Shown in pieces: positions 43,601-57,300 of a stretch of 64,000 nt of DNA; the stretch's first letter is position 1; the number at the start of each line of letters is the position of its first letter. The notes below the pieces were generated by a model. The model searched no databases and was not told the origin of the DNA. It was given only the letters and a program-made list of their open reading frames with translations. A program made the translations under genes and the position numbers. Location of the stretch: the NCBI RefSeq assembly GCF_014898815.1, contig NW_026515539.1:992001-1056000 (forward strand), given 5' to 3'. The stretch is from Panonychus citri (Eukaryota; Arthropoda; Arachnida; Trombidiformes; Tetranychidae).

Positions 43601-46600
43601 CAGTTCATATTACTCTCTCTCTCTCTCTCTTACTCACTCCCTCCTAATCCGTTAGTTGATTAATCTTAAACGGTAACGTTATCATCACTTTTTTTGCAAT
43701 ATCAAGATGATCAAGTAATTGCTTTGATCATTAAGAAACTTATTAATCTGCTGATTCAGTTATAAGGTGTATTTATGATAAAACCAGAAGTTGCGGAAAA
43801 GTTAATCTTGATAATGAATAGTTATTTAATTCATGATTAATCTGCTTGATTTAATCTGTTTCATGATAAATGTATCACCTTAACTGTTACTATGGTAGAT
43901 TCAAATGATGAGGTGAAAGTAAAGATGAATGTAAATGAAAATTATTAGAATTGAATATTATTAGGATCGATCAGAATCTGTTAGAGCTTTTTTGTTATTC
44001 ATTTCATTCAATCCTAAGCCTGAATTGATCAAGAAGAAGAAGATGTCACCAGAATAGATCTTGAGAACCATCAAGGTGGTAAAAATGAGGTCAATTTGTT
44101 TCATGGAAGATGAAAATTTATCAGAATTTTCCATCATTTCCTATCATAAACATCATCTTTTGGGAGTGACGATAAATTCAAATGTAACTATCATGAAGCT
44201 GATTCATCAAGATCTTAAAAGAAAGAGAGGAAATAAAAAAGTTCTAGAAAATAGAAGTTCGAAAGTTTGAGTTCGACAATTTAAAATCTTCTCATATTTT
44301 GTTGAACAGTTTCTCTCAATTTAATCAATTAATCTCCACAAGAATGATCCATAATCTTACCTCTGTAATGAATTAATTTTCAACTGATTAATATGATTAA
44401 TTAATTATCTTTTCTTATCTTTTAATTAGCTCCTCACCAATTAACATCACAGAGCTTGGTTGAAGCTTATTGTAATGCTTGTGATAATCAAGGAACCAAA
44501 CCTTTAGCTAAAGTATTAAGTCAACTTCAGGTAAGTGTCCAGTTAATTTTTGACCATTAGTTTAATCCAATCGCACAATTAGTTTTATCATTTTAATTGT
44601 GACACAAGGATGATAGTTGAAGATGACATTTACTCCTCAAGGATAATCAGTTGAAACAGTTAAAATCAACCTCAGGATAATATTTAAATTGTCTGTTTGA
44701 TTAACATGAAAAAAAAGTTTCTTTCTCAGCTAATTGTTTGGATGATACAGTAATTAATTAACAATTAACGCTTCGATTGTAATCAAATTAGTAACAAATT
44801 TATTGTATCAACTTTATGAACAATTTACTCAAATGAAAAGTTAATTATCATTAATAATAATTGAATATGAGAGAAAGAAAAACTTTTTACCGTTAGAACT
44901 TTTTTTCCATCTTCGAATTTGCTCATTTCGTCTTCGTCTTGTTGAAATTTTCTCATTTCCATAATATAATCAATTCTAATTTCAATTTAATTTGATTAAC
45001 TAATAGCTACTTGGATCAAAGAAAATGGTGAAGCTTTTTAATTAGTACAATTTTCGTTGATGGAAAAGTTCAGAGAGAGAGAATACAAATTTTTCAAGGA
45101 TTTTTGTATTATACATGATGATGAACTTTTATCATTGTTTCATCATGAATATTTATGTAATCGGAAAATGAATCTGAGTTTTTCAGTTGCAAGGAACCTG
45201 AGTTTTCATTTGTAACTTTAATTATGTTTTTCTTGCTCTCTGCCCACATTTTTGATAAAATTCATTAATATTTTATCATTCCAGTGTTTCAGTCTGAATT
45301 ATATCATGATGATAATGAACTTTTCATGCTGATATAACTGTGTGACTTTTACATGATGAGATTTCAGGTATTATAAGAATAGGCTTATTATTCAAGTACA
45401 TAATTATCCTTTTGGATTGAATTTCAGATTTTATTCATTTTGATTCATTATCATGAATTCACAGGCATCATCATCATCATCGTCATCACCCTCATGATGA
45501 TGATTAAATCTCCTGAGTTGATGAATTTGTTACCTTTTGATTTTCCCATTAAACAAAAAGAAAGTGATTAATTTGATTAATTCTCTCACCTAATCCAGAG
45601 ACTTCATGGATTCACCGATAGAGAGGAAGATCTTAATCTTAAAGGTAAGTCAATGATTGGATAGGGGAAAAAAGAGAAAGATTTGTTTTCTCAATTAACT
45701 AATTGTTTATTTGCTCTCTTGTGATTAAACTTTGTATTATTTTTCTCCGTCTTCGAGTAGGTGAAAAATTAGATGCTAAAAGTTGCGAAGCCCTTGAGGA
45801 GATTTTCAAACGTATCCGGTTCCGGTCGATTAACCTTGAATCATGTAACCTTGATGAAGAGGTAAGTCCAATAATCAATTAATTCAACGAAAAAAATAAA
45901 GATAATCAATTTAAAGATTAGTTAATCTTAAGCGATAAAAGTAAAAGTCTGAAAAGTTACATATTATGAAGATGGTGATGATTTAAGTGAAATGTGATTA
46001 TCTTTTATCCAGAACTTTTATCTTTGCTTTTCATGATGATGATGTGGATGTTAAATTGAATTATCATCATGATAGAAGAAGAAATTGTTCTTGATGGGTG
46101 AAAGTTTCCTCAGTTGTTTTTCCCATTTCTTTTTGCTTCCAGATTAGAAACGAAATGTTCAATTTTCGAGCTTCGAACTTTCGAGTTTTCAATCTTTTCT
46201 TTTCAAGTTCCATGGTAAACTAACCATCACTAATTTGATATCATAATTTTCTGAGTAACAACGATTTTCAATCATGATTATCAACCTGAGACAATTGTAA
46301 TGAGACAACGACTTAATCAGCAACCTAAACCCCAACACCATCATCTGTTATTTGAATTGACAATGAATAGTTAAAACTTTCAGCTGATTGTCTTTTTTTT
46401 ATAGATTATCTTGAACACTAATCTTAATCCAATTTTAATCTTGCAAAATTTAATTTCTTAATCAACAGGGAGCTTCAGCTTTGTTTGATATGATTGAATA
46501 TTATGAATCAGCGACTCATCTAAATCTTGCCAATAACAGAGCCATTGGAATGAGAGGTTGGCAAGCTTGTTGTCGAATGCTCAAAAAGGTAAATATCACC

Positions 46601-49600
46601 AAGAAAATATCATATTGATGAAAATATCATAATCATCATTTCCTTTTCCGGTTTCTTTTTCGTCCAAAAAAATATCGATCAATATTCATATACGAGTAGA
46701 CTCCTTGTTTACAACATTTGGACCTTCGTAATTGTGGCCTAAGTGAACAAGTTTTACTCATTTTAGGTCGAGCACTCAGAATAGGTTCACATTTGATCTC
46801 TTTACGATTAGAACGAAGTGGAATCTCCAGCAGAGCATTGGCAATATTAGGTAATATTATTAACGAATTGTAGATTTAATTACCAAGATAATTTACTTTT
46901 TTTTTCATCTTCATGTTAATTTCTATTTACAAATTGATTAACTATTTCAATTGTTAATCTTTTCTTTTGTATCAAAGTTGCTGCTCTCAAATTGAATACA
47001 TGCTTACAATATTTATACTTGGGGGACAATAAACTTTGCTCTGGCGATGCCATTCAAATAGGTAACTTGCTACGTGCCAATTCAACCCTTGACCTGCTTG
47101 ACCTAAGAGACAATGATCTACAAGATGAGGGACTGGAACACATTGCGGAAGCACTTAGAAGTCAACCTTCCGGTCCCGGTGAAGGTTTAAAATATCTAGT
47201 CCTCTCAAACAATCAGATGACCAGTCAAGGGATGAACAGTTTAGTTGAAGCTCTGGTAAGCAGATTAATCGATGAGCAACAATTAAATGATTGAAAAATT
47301 ATAATCCTAATCTTTTATCATTTTCTTTGCCCTTTAGCCTTATACAAAATCACTTCGTACCGTTAACCTTAACGACAATTGTCTCGGTGATGAAGGTATC
47401 ATCAAATTGAAAGAGGGAATCATAACCGCACCCAGAATAAGTGCTTTAGGTCTTAAAAATTGTAAACTTAATTGTCAAGGTAAGTTGAATATCTAATAGT
47501 AATAATAATAATCATTTTCTCTCTCTCTCTCTCATGAAAATTCACCATGAAAATGAAAACAAGAATCAGGAATCATCAATTTTACCTGAAGGAGGAAAGA
47601 AAAATTCAAATTTATTACCTTAACTGTGATTCCTTTTCCTTATTGATTGTTTATTATTATTATCGATCCGGGTATTCAGATGATGATAAGGATGAAAAAA
47701 AAATCTTCTTCTGAATACCAATGAATGATGAGAAAATATTATCATCTCAAGATATTATTTTCACTCTGATTTTGTCATGTTAAATATCATCTTATTAATA
47801 ATAATAATAATCTTTCCCACTGATTCGTGAACATTATGATTAGATAAATGATTATCATTGATTCAATGCTATCTAATAATACAGACAAAAAAACCAACTG
47901 AAGATGAAGATGATTATCATCACCATGTTATCATCATTATTCTGGCTAATGGATGTTGATTAGTGAACATGAAAGTTACTTTGATTAAGAAAATATCGTT
48001 GCAACGTTGTAAGTATAAGTAACTTTTTCAGGATAATAAATGTTATCATGGTGATTATCATGTAGCCAAGATACATGATATTCATTTACCATCATGTGTG
48101 TCTATCCTTTGATCAACCGTATTAATAACTTGAATAATTACTTAGTTTAGATGATTAATCTTTATTCTTGGAGGAGATAAATGTATGAATTGAGTTAATC
48201 AATTTCATGGAGATTTTCATCATTTTTCATCTCAATTCTTTCATCCCCTTTTTTAACCTTCTCTTTATTATTTTAATTAACCTTTTTCTCTCTACCAATT
48301 AAGGAGCCATTGCAATCGCTGATTGTTTCATGGAAGGTGATAGTCTACATCGAGTCGATCTCCGTGAAAATAATATCGCCGAAAGAGGCCTGATGGCTCT
48401 TTACCTTGCTGCCCAATCAAATCCTCAAATTTTAAGAATTGATCTTACCTCTAATCTAATCTCACCTGATTTAATCACATCCAGTGGGAATCTGACCACT
48501 CATTCATCAACCTCACCTTCATCAACCACCAACTTTGACTGTTCATCTTTAATCACTCAGATTAACCTTACCTGTGAGGCTAATCAAAAATTACAACAAA
48601 AAGATGAAGCTTTAATATTTCATGATCAGGTAAGTTAAATTTGACCTCAGGTCAACTTTGTCCTATTAATACAAGTTTCTTAATCTAATGTTAACCTTTA
48701 TATTTACAACAATCAAAAGGTAAACAATTGAATGTAATCAGTTATTATCTCATGTTGGATGATTGATTATCCTGAATTTTATTATTCTCTCAGTAGATAT
48801 TATCTCACCTTCAAATTGGTCAAGTAATGGTCAAGATAATATAGTCTCTACCTTAATGTACTGGACATATGAAGATAAGTCCATCATGTCCTGAGGTAGA
48901 TAAGATGAACATCATTATATTATATTACTATTAGTAGAATTTTCAGTTTTTCTTAGAATTTATCATTCAGTTTTGATTTCTTTTTTTTCTTCCTCAATTC
49001 TATACCGATACCTTACAGAATTTTATCTTCATCTTGTCATCTTCCCATTTTCAATTATCCGCTGTTTAGAAAAGTCTAAAAGTTTATTGAATGTAAACAC
49101 GAATCTCACCTTACAGGGTATCTTTAGATAATATGTTGAAATGATTTTTTTTTCTCTTGAACTTTTCTTTACTTCCAATCAAAAAAACCTTTGAAGCTGC
49201 TTAGAGAATCAGAAAAATCAATATAACGATAGGAGAAAAAAGTTCTGTTATGTAACCTGATATTATTCAGGCAATTTCACATATTATATTGAGCTCGATC
49301 TTGTTAGAAATTGACTTGACCATCATGTCCAGTTTAACTACCAGTTATATATCAAAGATTCAAATATATTGTTGAGCTTTGAAAACATTACTCACTGAAT
49401 CGTATATTAATCCTTGATGATTAGGTTTTCAAGTATCATCATGGTTCATGATTGTTTTATATGAAGAAAGGCAAATACTGAGAGAGTGAACTTGAACTAA
49501 TCATAAGTTTTGGTTGTTTTCTCTTCCTTATCTTCCACAGGGACTCGAATCCCCTGGAGCCAAGATTGAACTATTTGCCGCTGGGACTTACAATGAACAA

Positions 49601-51593
49601 CAATCTGCCTGTGAAGCTTTGGTTGAATTTAGAAATTCATATTTTTCAGAGTCAACTGATTGTTCAGATGAGATATCACAAATTCAGCCAAGGGTAAGGA
49701 ATATAATCTGAATCATTGATTCTCAAAAATCGAAGAAGAAAAAAAAATTCCAAGTAAACAAAACGAAATCACCAACTAATCTCAATCTTTTATATTCTTA
49801 TTTCCAATTGGATCGAATCACTTTAACATTTAGATAACTCTTCCTACTCCTCGTAAACCAATTTTACGAAGTTCAAGCTTGGGCAGTTGGGACACGAAAG
49901 CATCACCAGCGAATCCAATGTCCCCCAAAGTGACCACTCCGATCGTTAATAACAATAACACAATCGATAGCGTTCGCAGGTCAGGCCGATTCTCGGTCTC
50001 TCCAGTTCCGGATTCTGATTCTGTAAGGATGACTGAACTTGCGGCTGCTTATTGAATTAACTTTTTTCAATCCCTCTTTGCACCAATTTCAATTGTTACC
50101 TTATTTATTTTTACAATTAACTAATCATAAAAACAAATCAACGACTCACAAAATCAAAATGCATTAATATAATTGATACAAAATTAGTTACTTAATTTTA
50201 ATTTATATTTTTGTTGTTGCCTTGACCACAATTTTGCTTGACCATAGCATTGAACCAACACCCTCTTATATCATATAATTATTATTTATTTTTAATTACT
50301 ATTGCAATCAATTAATTATCATCACTTTAAATTTGCAATTTAAACTTTTTCTTACCTTTTAAAACAAATGCAAATTGTTTCCTTAAATTTTCATTTCCTT
50401 TTTTACTACAATTTATTAACTACATTATCATTTTAATTACTTGAAACAATTAATTCAACTGGTTTTCAACAATCAACAATCAACAGAAACAATTTAATCT
50501 TAATCATTAATCATATTTAATCAAATCATTTGAATCTTTAATATTTTTGCATTTCCGTTTACTGTTATTTTCCTTATACTATTTTTGTTGCTTTTCGTTG
50601 ATTGTTAACAATTAAGTTGTTCAATTGTTGATTAATTGGACTCGAAAAAAAAGACTAATTAAAATTATATCTTCTTTTTTCCTTCTTTACAAATCGATGA
50701 TGACGATTGTAACCTTATCCTCCAATTTCATTTGTATCTCTTTATCCCTTGTATCTGGTGTTCAACTCTAACCTTAATCAACTTTAATCAACACCATGAT
50801 GATGATTATCTTAACCATCATCTTTGTCATGATGATGATATTGATGATTCGTATTAATAATAAACGGCAGCCTCCTCCATCTCACCTTTTGGCATCTTCA
50901 TCGAGTAAATCACCAAGCCCATCACCTTTATTGTATTCATCATACTCACCTGAGCCGAATTCAATTTATAACCATCACTCCAATTACCACCTTCAATCAT
51001 CCTCATCTTCATCACTTTACAATAATATATCGACGACACCCTCACCCACAGTGTCACCCCTTCCACCCACTGATCTTCCCACCGCCGATGATAATAATAA
51101 TCTGATGATGATAACAAAACCTGGACCAAGTGAAGGAAAACCTAAAAAACGGATTAGTTTTGCTCTACCCGCCGATGAAGATATCGGCAGGGGCTGTGGT
51201 GGGCAAGATGGAGCCGCTGGTGGTGGTGGTGGAGCTTCCCAAGTATTCAATAAGCTACGTAATCGTCGGATGAGCAGTCCAGCGATTCCAAACAATTCAG
51301 CAATGACCAATGTTCAACCCGCTCGACCCAAAATCCCATCGCTTAAAATGTACAAAATTTTAGACGGACTTGACCTCAGATCTTCAGTTCCTCTCTCACC
51401 AACTCGACTTTATCAAAGTTTAGGTAAATATAACCTCTTAAAATTAATATTATTCAAACTTAATTGTTCAATCAACAATCAAATTTATTTGTTTTTCATT
51501 TCATTCATCATACTTGTAGAGTTTCCAGATTTAATTACATGGAAAGCTCCAACTGAGAAGGAGAAACCTACAATGATTGGAATAACTAATTAG
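34636..51593 (+). CDS. PPP1R37: PPP1R37-like protein phosphatase 1 regulatory LRR protein
   Basis: Thirteen coding exons with consistent phases give about 805 aa: 34636-34819, 44430-44530, 45599-45644, 45761-45861, 46469-46588, 46700-46850, 46978-47255, 47338-47479, 48304-48629, 49541-49693, 49834-50022, 50871-51423, 51520-51593. Exon 1 carries the RVxF-type PP1-docking motif GRKVQFPSDEEIV. Exons 3-9 carry ribonuclease-inhibitor-type leucine-rich repeats, including the family signature GASALFDMIEYYESATHLN and the LYLGDN, LDLRDN, VNLNDN and VDLRENN strands. The Ser/Pro-rich C-terminus has a second candidate docking motif (KKRISFALP). The family binds and inhibits PP1. All junctions are GT..AG. 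The link of exon 11 to exon 12 is less certain, because the acceptor at 50870 has a poor pyrimidine tract. Confidence 0.88.
34820..44429 (+). other. 9.6-kb first intron of PPP1R37
   Basis: Runs from donor GTGAGT to acceptor TTTTAATTAG. Extremely AT-rich with many TTAATTG/CAATTAA words. Open frames inside it (for example near 39437 and 41449-42253) are hydrophobic translations without coding character. The remaining introns are 77 bp to 1 kb. Confidence 0.8.
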
Positions 51594-53288
51594 TTTAACA
51601 ATTAAAATATTGACTATCGATCGATGTAAGTTAATCAATCAATTTAAATCTACGACAATTAATTTTCATTCTCATTTTTGTTTCTTTTTCTCTCAATTTT
51701 AGTCAACGAAATTCAACTTCGTTGATGATTGAAAGCAATTTAATTACAGATTAAATCAAGAAGCTAGTAAATTGACTATGATAATGGACTAACAATTGGA
51801 CACATTATTATCAAAAGTAGAACCGGAACCGGAACTTGGAACGGAAATTGAAAAAAAAACATTGTTAAGATGCTCATGAATAGATAATGAAACTATTGTT
51901 TTCCCTGAAAATTACATGAGATTTGAAATTAAGGAAAAAAATTAGAAAACAGAAAAAAGTTTTTCTCAAATTATAAAATCTAAACTCGATCAGCGAAAAT
52001 AACAAATTACAATTAGCTAATTGTGATTTAAATCAACAAGAATAACAATTTATATTCACTTGGTGATCGAGTTGTTTATGATTGAAATAATTGCGTGTTG
52101 ATTAAGACAAATTGATCAGGAGACAAATTGATTTTTATTAGTTAATCAATTAGTTTGAACACTTTCAAGTGTATCAATACAATTAGTACAATTAATCAAA
52201 ACTGGATCAACAATTAAATCCCGTTAAGATGATTTATCATCACTAAATTATTAATCAAATTGTGTTTTTTTTAAATTGTTCAACCAACAATCAACAACAA
52301 AGTTTATATTATATCGTGTTAGTATAAGACAATTAATTAATTTGGTGCTTTTTTGTTAATCATCATCACAATCAGTTAATCATATCTTTTTATTTTCTTC
52401 CGATTCAATTTACAATTAACTAATTAGGCTCGTATTTTATGATTATCTAAACTATCAAAGGTTAATTATTAGCTAATTAATTATGATGATGATCAAAACT
52501 ATTAAGTTATTTTTTTCATTCAATGTTTTCAATTGTTTTTAATTGTTGTCAATATTTTGATTGTTTTGATTGTTGTTTAGATAATTAACTAATTTAATTC
52601 AGTTGAAACAAATTCTGTTACCTAATTGTACACGTTAATTATTTAATCAACAGTAAAAACTATGCAACAATCAAACTTTAATTTAATTAAAAAAACTATT
52701 ATTCAAAAACTAAATTGTTATCGATTGATTTTTTTCCGATTATCAAAATAATTATAATCAAAAGCAATTTAATCACATCCTTGATCACTAACAATTAAGC
52801 TCGTAATTACAATCAATTATACTTATTGCCTTTTAATAAAATGCCAAAGCCTCAGGCAATTCACTGATTGTTCAGCTTAATCATTTTCAAATGACAATCA
52901 TTCATCTCAATCTTGGATCAAAGTTAATTGTTAGCTATTAGTTTAATCATTATCATCTAAATATTAGACATTAATCATCATCGAGTTAAACAAAATGCTA
53001 AATTAAAAATGAATGTAATTTAATTGTGATAATTAAAATTTTCTGATTGACAATTTAACCCGAAAGTTTAAAATCAGTTGATCAAAAATTAACATTATTC
53101 AGTTAATTAACTTTATCTATTTGGTCCAATTGATTGTAGACTAATACCTTAGGCTATTATCGTAAGTTTCTTTATTTGTTTCGTCATGATTTACATTTGG
53201 TTTTCAATCTTTATTCATTTTTAATTCTTTCTTCTACAGGGCAATTCAGCTACTTTGTTGGTTTTCTTTTCACGCTTACTCAAAAACA
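51594..53288. other. PPP1R37 3' region and intergenic DNA
   Basis: AT-rich, no frames. The 3' UTR end is not identifiable by eye. Confidence 0.5.
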
Positions 53289-53460
53289 ACTTGACCGATA
53301 CTCAATTGTCATATTTCAAGGTCATCAAGGTTATTCATGAAAGAACGCACTTGAAGGTCATTTGAAGAACTTTTTAAAAACAAGAGAACTTTCATGAATA
53401 ACCTTTATGACCTTGAAATACAATTGACATAAGACAAAATATGGACCCTATCGGTCAAGT
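53289..53460. repeat. imperfect inverted repeat (fold-back)
   Basis: The left arm 53289-53343 and right arm 53389-53460 are imperfect reverse complements, including ACTTGACCGATA outside and CAAGGTCAT...TTCATGAAAG inside. They are separated by 45 bp. The right arm carries a short insertion. It looks like a fold-back or MITE-like remnant next to the caspase fragment. Confidence 0.7.
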
Positions 53461-53680
53461 AGATTTTAGCTGAACGAAAAGGAGTTGAGCAAGATGTATA
53501 ATCGTCAACAATTTGTTTTATTAGCTTTGGGTTTGATGTGAAGGTTCATAGAGACTTAAAGATCAAATCCTAATAACTCTAAACTAGCGTAAGTGAAAAA
53601 GGAATTACAAATGTATCATTTACTCGACAATCGATCATTACTTCTAACCCTTTGTAGAACTTTTTTATTTTACTTTACAG

Positions 53681-54170
53681 TGTCACGTGCGGATCATGAG
53701 AATGCTGATTGTTTGGTTTTGTGCATTTCCACACACGGAAATCCGGAACACTTAATTGCCAAAGATAGCCTTTATGATGCTAAATTACTCTTGAAATATC
53801 TCAACGCAAAAAAGGTGCCCATCACTGGCTGGGAAACCAAAATTACTCTTTATTCAGGTAAAGTTATTAGTCGATTATCTGAATTTTCTGTTGCATCTGA
53901 ATTGTATTGGTTGACGCTCCGATTCGTAAAACTATCCCGATCATGGCGGATTTTTTGGTTGCATACTCTAGTTGGCTTGACTTTATGTCTTATCGGAATA
54001 CTATAAATGGATCAATTTTCCTTCAAACCTTGGCCAAGCTGCTAAAAATATATGGAGATAAACTTTCACCAGTTGACGTGATCACGATGATGAATGATGA
54101 AGTCGCGTATGACTATGCGACAATTAATAAGGGAAAAAAGCACAACACAGTGTTCACCTCAATATGGTGA
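53681..54170 (+). pseudogene. caspase fragment (relic)
   Basis: 53681-53857, between acceptor TTTACAG and donor-like GTAAAG, codes the p20 part around the catalytic His (DHENADCLVLCISTHGN). 53910-54170, in another frame, codes most of the p10 subunit (KTIPIMADFLVAYSSW, YRNTINGSIFLQTL, VITMMNDEVA). The QACRG-type block with the catalytic Cys should lie between, but only about 52 bp without it are present. The p20 N-terminus is also absent. Hence a decayed or non-catalytic copy. Caspases are apoptotic or inflammatory proteases. Confidence 0.75.
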
Positions 54171-54293
54171 ATTGCGATGCTTTAATTTAATTTAATCAGC
54201 AATTTAAATTGTAATTTAAATTGGCGACCTTGAATCTAGATGAGCAATTTGATAAACTGATTAACCATTGACTGGTAATAAATTTAAATCTAA

Positions 54294-54306
54294 CCAATAG
54301 ATGGCG
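54294..54306 (+). promoter_or_regulatory. CTCF-like site 6
   Basis: CCAATAGATGGCG, identical over 13 bases to the reverse complement of site 1 at 7040-7052. It lies 124 bp after the caspase relic. Confidence 0.42.
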
Positions 54307-57300
54307 ATTCATACACTTGATTGTTTTTTGTTTCTCGTTTTTTTTTGATTATATAATTTAATTTTGTTTGATTAAATTAAACTTGACAATCATTGAACGA
54401 GTCAGCAAGAAATTAATCAACCAAATAGGAATCAGTTAATTTGATTGTCAGCAAATTTGCCACAAAAAGAAACAATCAAAAGTGTAAAAGGTTAACAGTG
54501 AAAATGTTGATTCAAGAAATAAACAAAACTTAGTGATCAGTTTGAGTCTACAATTTAATCAACAATAAACTAATCAAATCATTTAATTTCCATCCATCAA
54601 TCAATCACAATTATCTAATCAGTATAATTATAATCATCATAGGAACCAGACTGGAATCTGATATAGTGAATGAAGGGAGGAAAAAAGTTCTCATTCAAAT
54701 ATTATCGTTATTCTGAAGGAAAAAAAAGTTCATTGGGAATCGAATGATTTTTTTACATCTAAATCCTCATGAATGTTATTCAATAGGGGAACCATTAGTT
54801 TTTCTTATGATTATGGTGGTTGATAACAACCAAAGATAATCTGGTAACCTGAATAATCACCAGATTCTGATGGTTATTATCACAATCACATGTTAATATT
54901 AATTTCTATCAGGGAATCGAACTGAGTAAGAAGAAGGGAAAAAAGTTCTTCATCATTATCATAACAATATGAGAATACGAATGGAGGAAAAAGTGATAAC
55001 ATAGAAAAAAAAGTAATTGGCTTGGAATTTTTTTCTTCTTCCTTTATTCTTTTTATCTCTTCCTTCGTATATTTTCATGATGGAACAGAAAAATGAGTAA
55101 AAAAAGAAAATTCGACGTTTCGAAAATCAATGCTAATGGAAATATATATTATTACATTAAGAGAATTATTCGAACCTTAACCTCCTCCTATTCCCACTAA
55201 GACGTGGATGTTAACTCTGTATTCGTCCTATTATTGGACATTCAGAACTCGAAGAGAAACGATCAGGATTTTTATTCTCATTCTTCATCATTTTTTTTTC
55301 TCGAAACTTTCAAAAGAGCTGAAACTCTAATAATCTCGAGCTCATTTCCGCTTATGAATAATATGAATAATTGGAACTAAATTTCCAGGGTAAACTTGGT
55401 ATTCTCCATGTAAGTATATGCACGTTTCATTCAATTCCAACTGATGGTTCAGGATTTATCATGATTATCACTTGATTCTTAAAGATACTTTTTTTCACAA
55501 AGACATTGATTGATCATCAAATTTAAGAATTGATAAGTTGATGATAATATTTTTTCTTTAAAAAAGTTCATCAGAAAAAAAACTGCAAATTCTGAAAATT
55601 TTTCCAACACAAGGAAACACCAAACCAGTACAAATTTCATGGTATTTGCTTATAATCATGAAAATCTTGCTTGATTAACAGTAAATGTCCCTGATTGTAT
55701 CAGAAACAGCAATCGGATAAACCTCACAACCTTATCATGGCTTCAACCATGAAGCATCACCATGGAGCCCAAAGTGCTATCTGAATAAGTGATAAATAAA
55801 TTGTTTTCCCTGAAAATTATCAATCTTTTCATATCAATGTTTGAGTTTCTAAATAACTTTCATCCATTAACATTAAATGTTAGACAACAATTGCCAATCC
55901 ATTACAAATGAATCTACGAAAGGTATAAAGTGAAACAATGGGTGATAAAGATGAAGATGATAATAATGATGATGAAAACTCTTTTTTCTCTCTTGTTGTT
56001 CCTGAGAGTTTCCATCAACTCTGAACATATACAAGAGAATAAAGTAAAAAAGCTACAACATTCGAAGTTAGAACTTTTTTTTCCATCTTGTTCTTATTAC
56101 TCTCGTTCTTTTTGCTATTCTAATGGATCTGCATCCTTTTCCTCATCTTCTAACAGATGATGAAGATGAAAACCCTTTGATCCTGTAAATGTTTTCTCTT
56201 TAAGGTTACAACGTGCCAATGGAACTTGATATTTATATAGAAAAGTTTGTTTTCATCTTCGATCACAGTTTTCGAAGTGAACAAAATATTGACTCGACTT
56301 TCACTCGAACCAATGTTATTATTAATGTTTCATTATTAATAATATCTCACACTGTTCAGGGCAATCAATTCTTACTCATTTTATTACTTATGCTTTTCAA
56401 TGGAGAAATGATTGGTTGAGTAAGATGAAGATGAAGGATGAGGATGAAAGATGAAGGAAAATCGAGAGAGAGAAAAAAGTTTCGAAAAACATGTCGACTC
56501 GAACTGTGACATACGGTTCACATGCTGTTGGCTCTCCATCCATCAAGTCATCTTTACATTGATCCTCTTTTTTTTCATCAGCATCTTCATCTTCATCTCT
56601 TCTTGATAAGTGTTCAGCTTAACTGAACTTGACATGAAGCATCAATAACATCAAACAACAAACCGAAAACTTTGTTAACTTGTAAGTCAAAATGTGATTG
56701 GTTAAAATCATACTTTTCATCATCATCTTAATCTTCACCATTTTTCATCTTCTCACATGATGTTAAAACTTTTAACTGACCATTGGTCATATCGATTCTT
56801 ATTTTTTTTCCTCACGAGGAAAAAGGTATTCAGACAAACAGAATATCTGTCATGTTAAAAATCAATTCAACTGATGAGGAAGATGAAGATCAGGTCGTCA
56901 TCATCATGTTTCGACAATCCTTTTACTTGTAATAGAATCCATATCATCATTAAATCACTTCGACTTTTGTTCATCTCTCGAAACTTTTTTCTTCCTCTTT
57001 TAAAAGTTTCTGTCTTTGAGTTCTCTATTATAGTGAATTCATCATCATCATCATCAACAACAACAGTAAACTGAGTAAAAACCCACCGAGAACCATGAAG
57101 ATGATGAATTCACCCTGAACGTTTTGTTTGGTCAGAAACCTGAATGACCAACAACAGTAAGAATAAAGGTCGAGTCCATCACGAACATCTTGAGTTTAGC
57201 TTTTTACTTGATCATCATGTTTATCATCAGAATCTTCATTTCATCTTATCATATATAAGAATCAGTATTAAGAGTAATCATTATCCCAAGTGATTACCGT

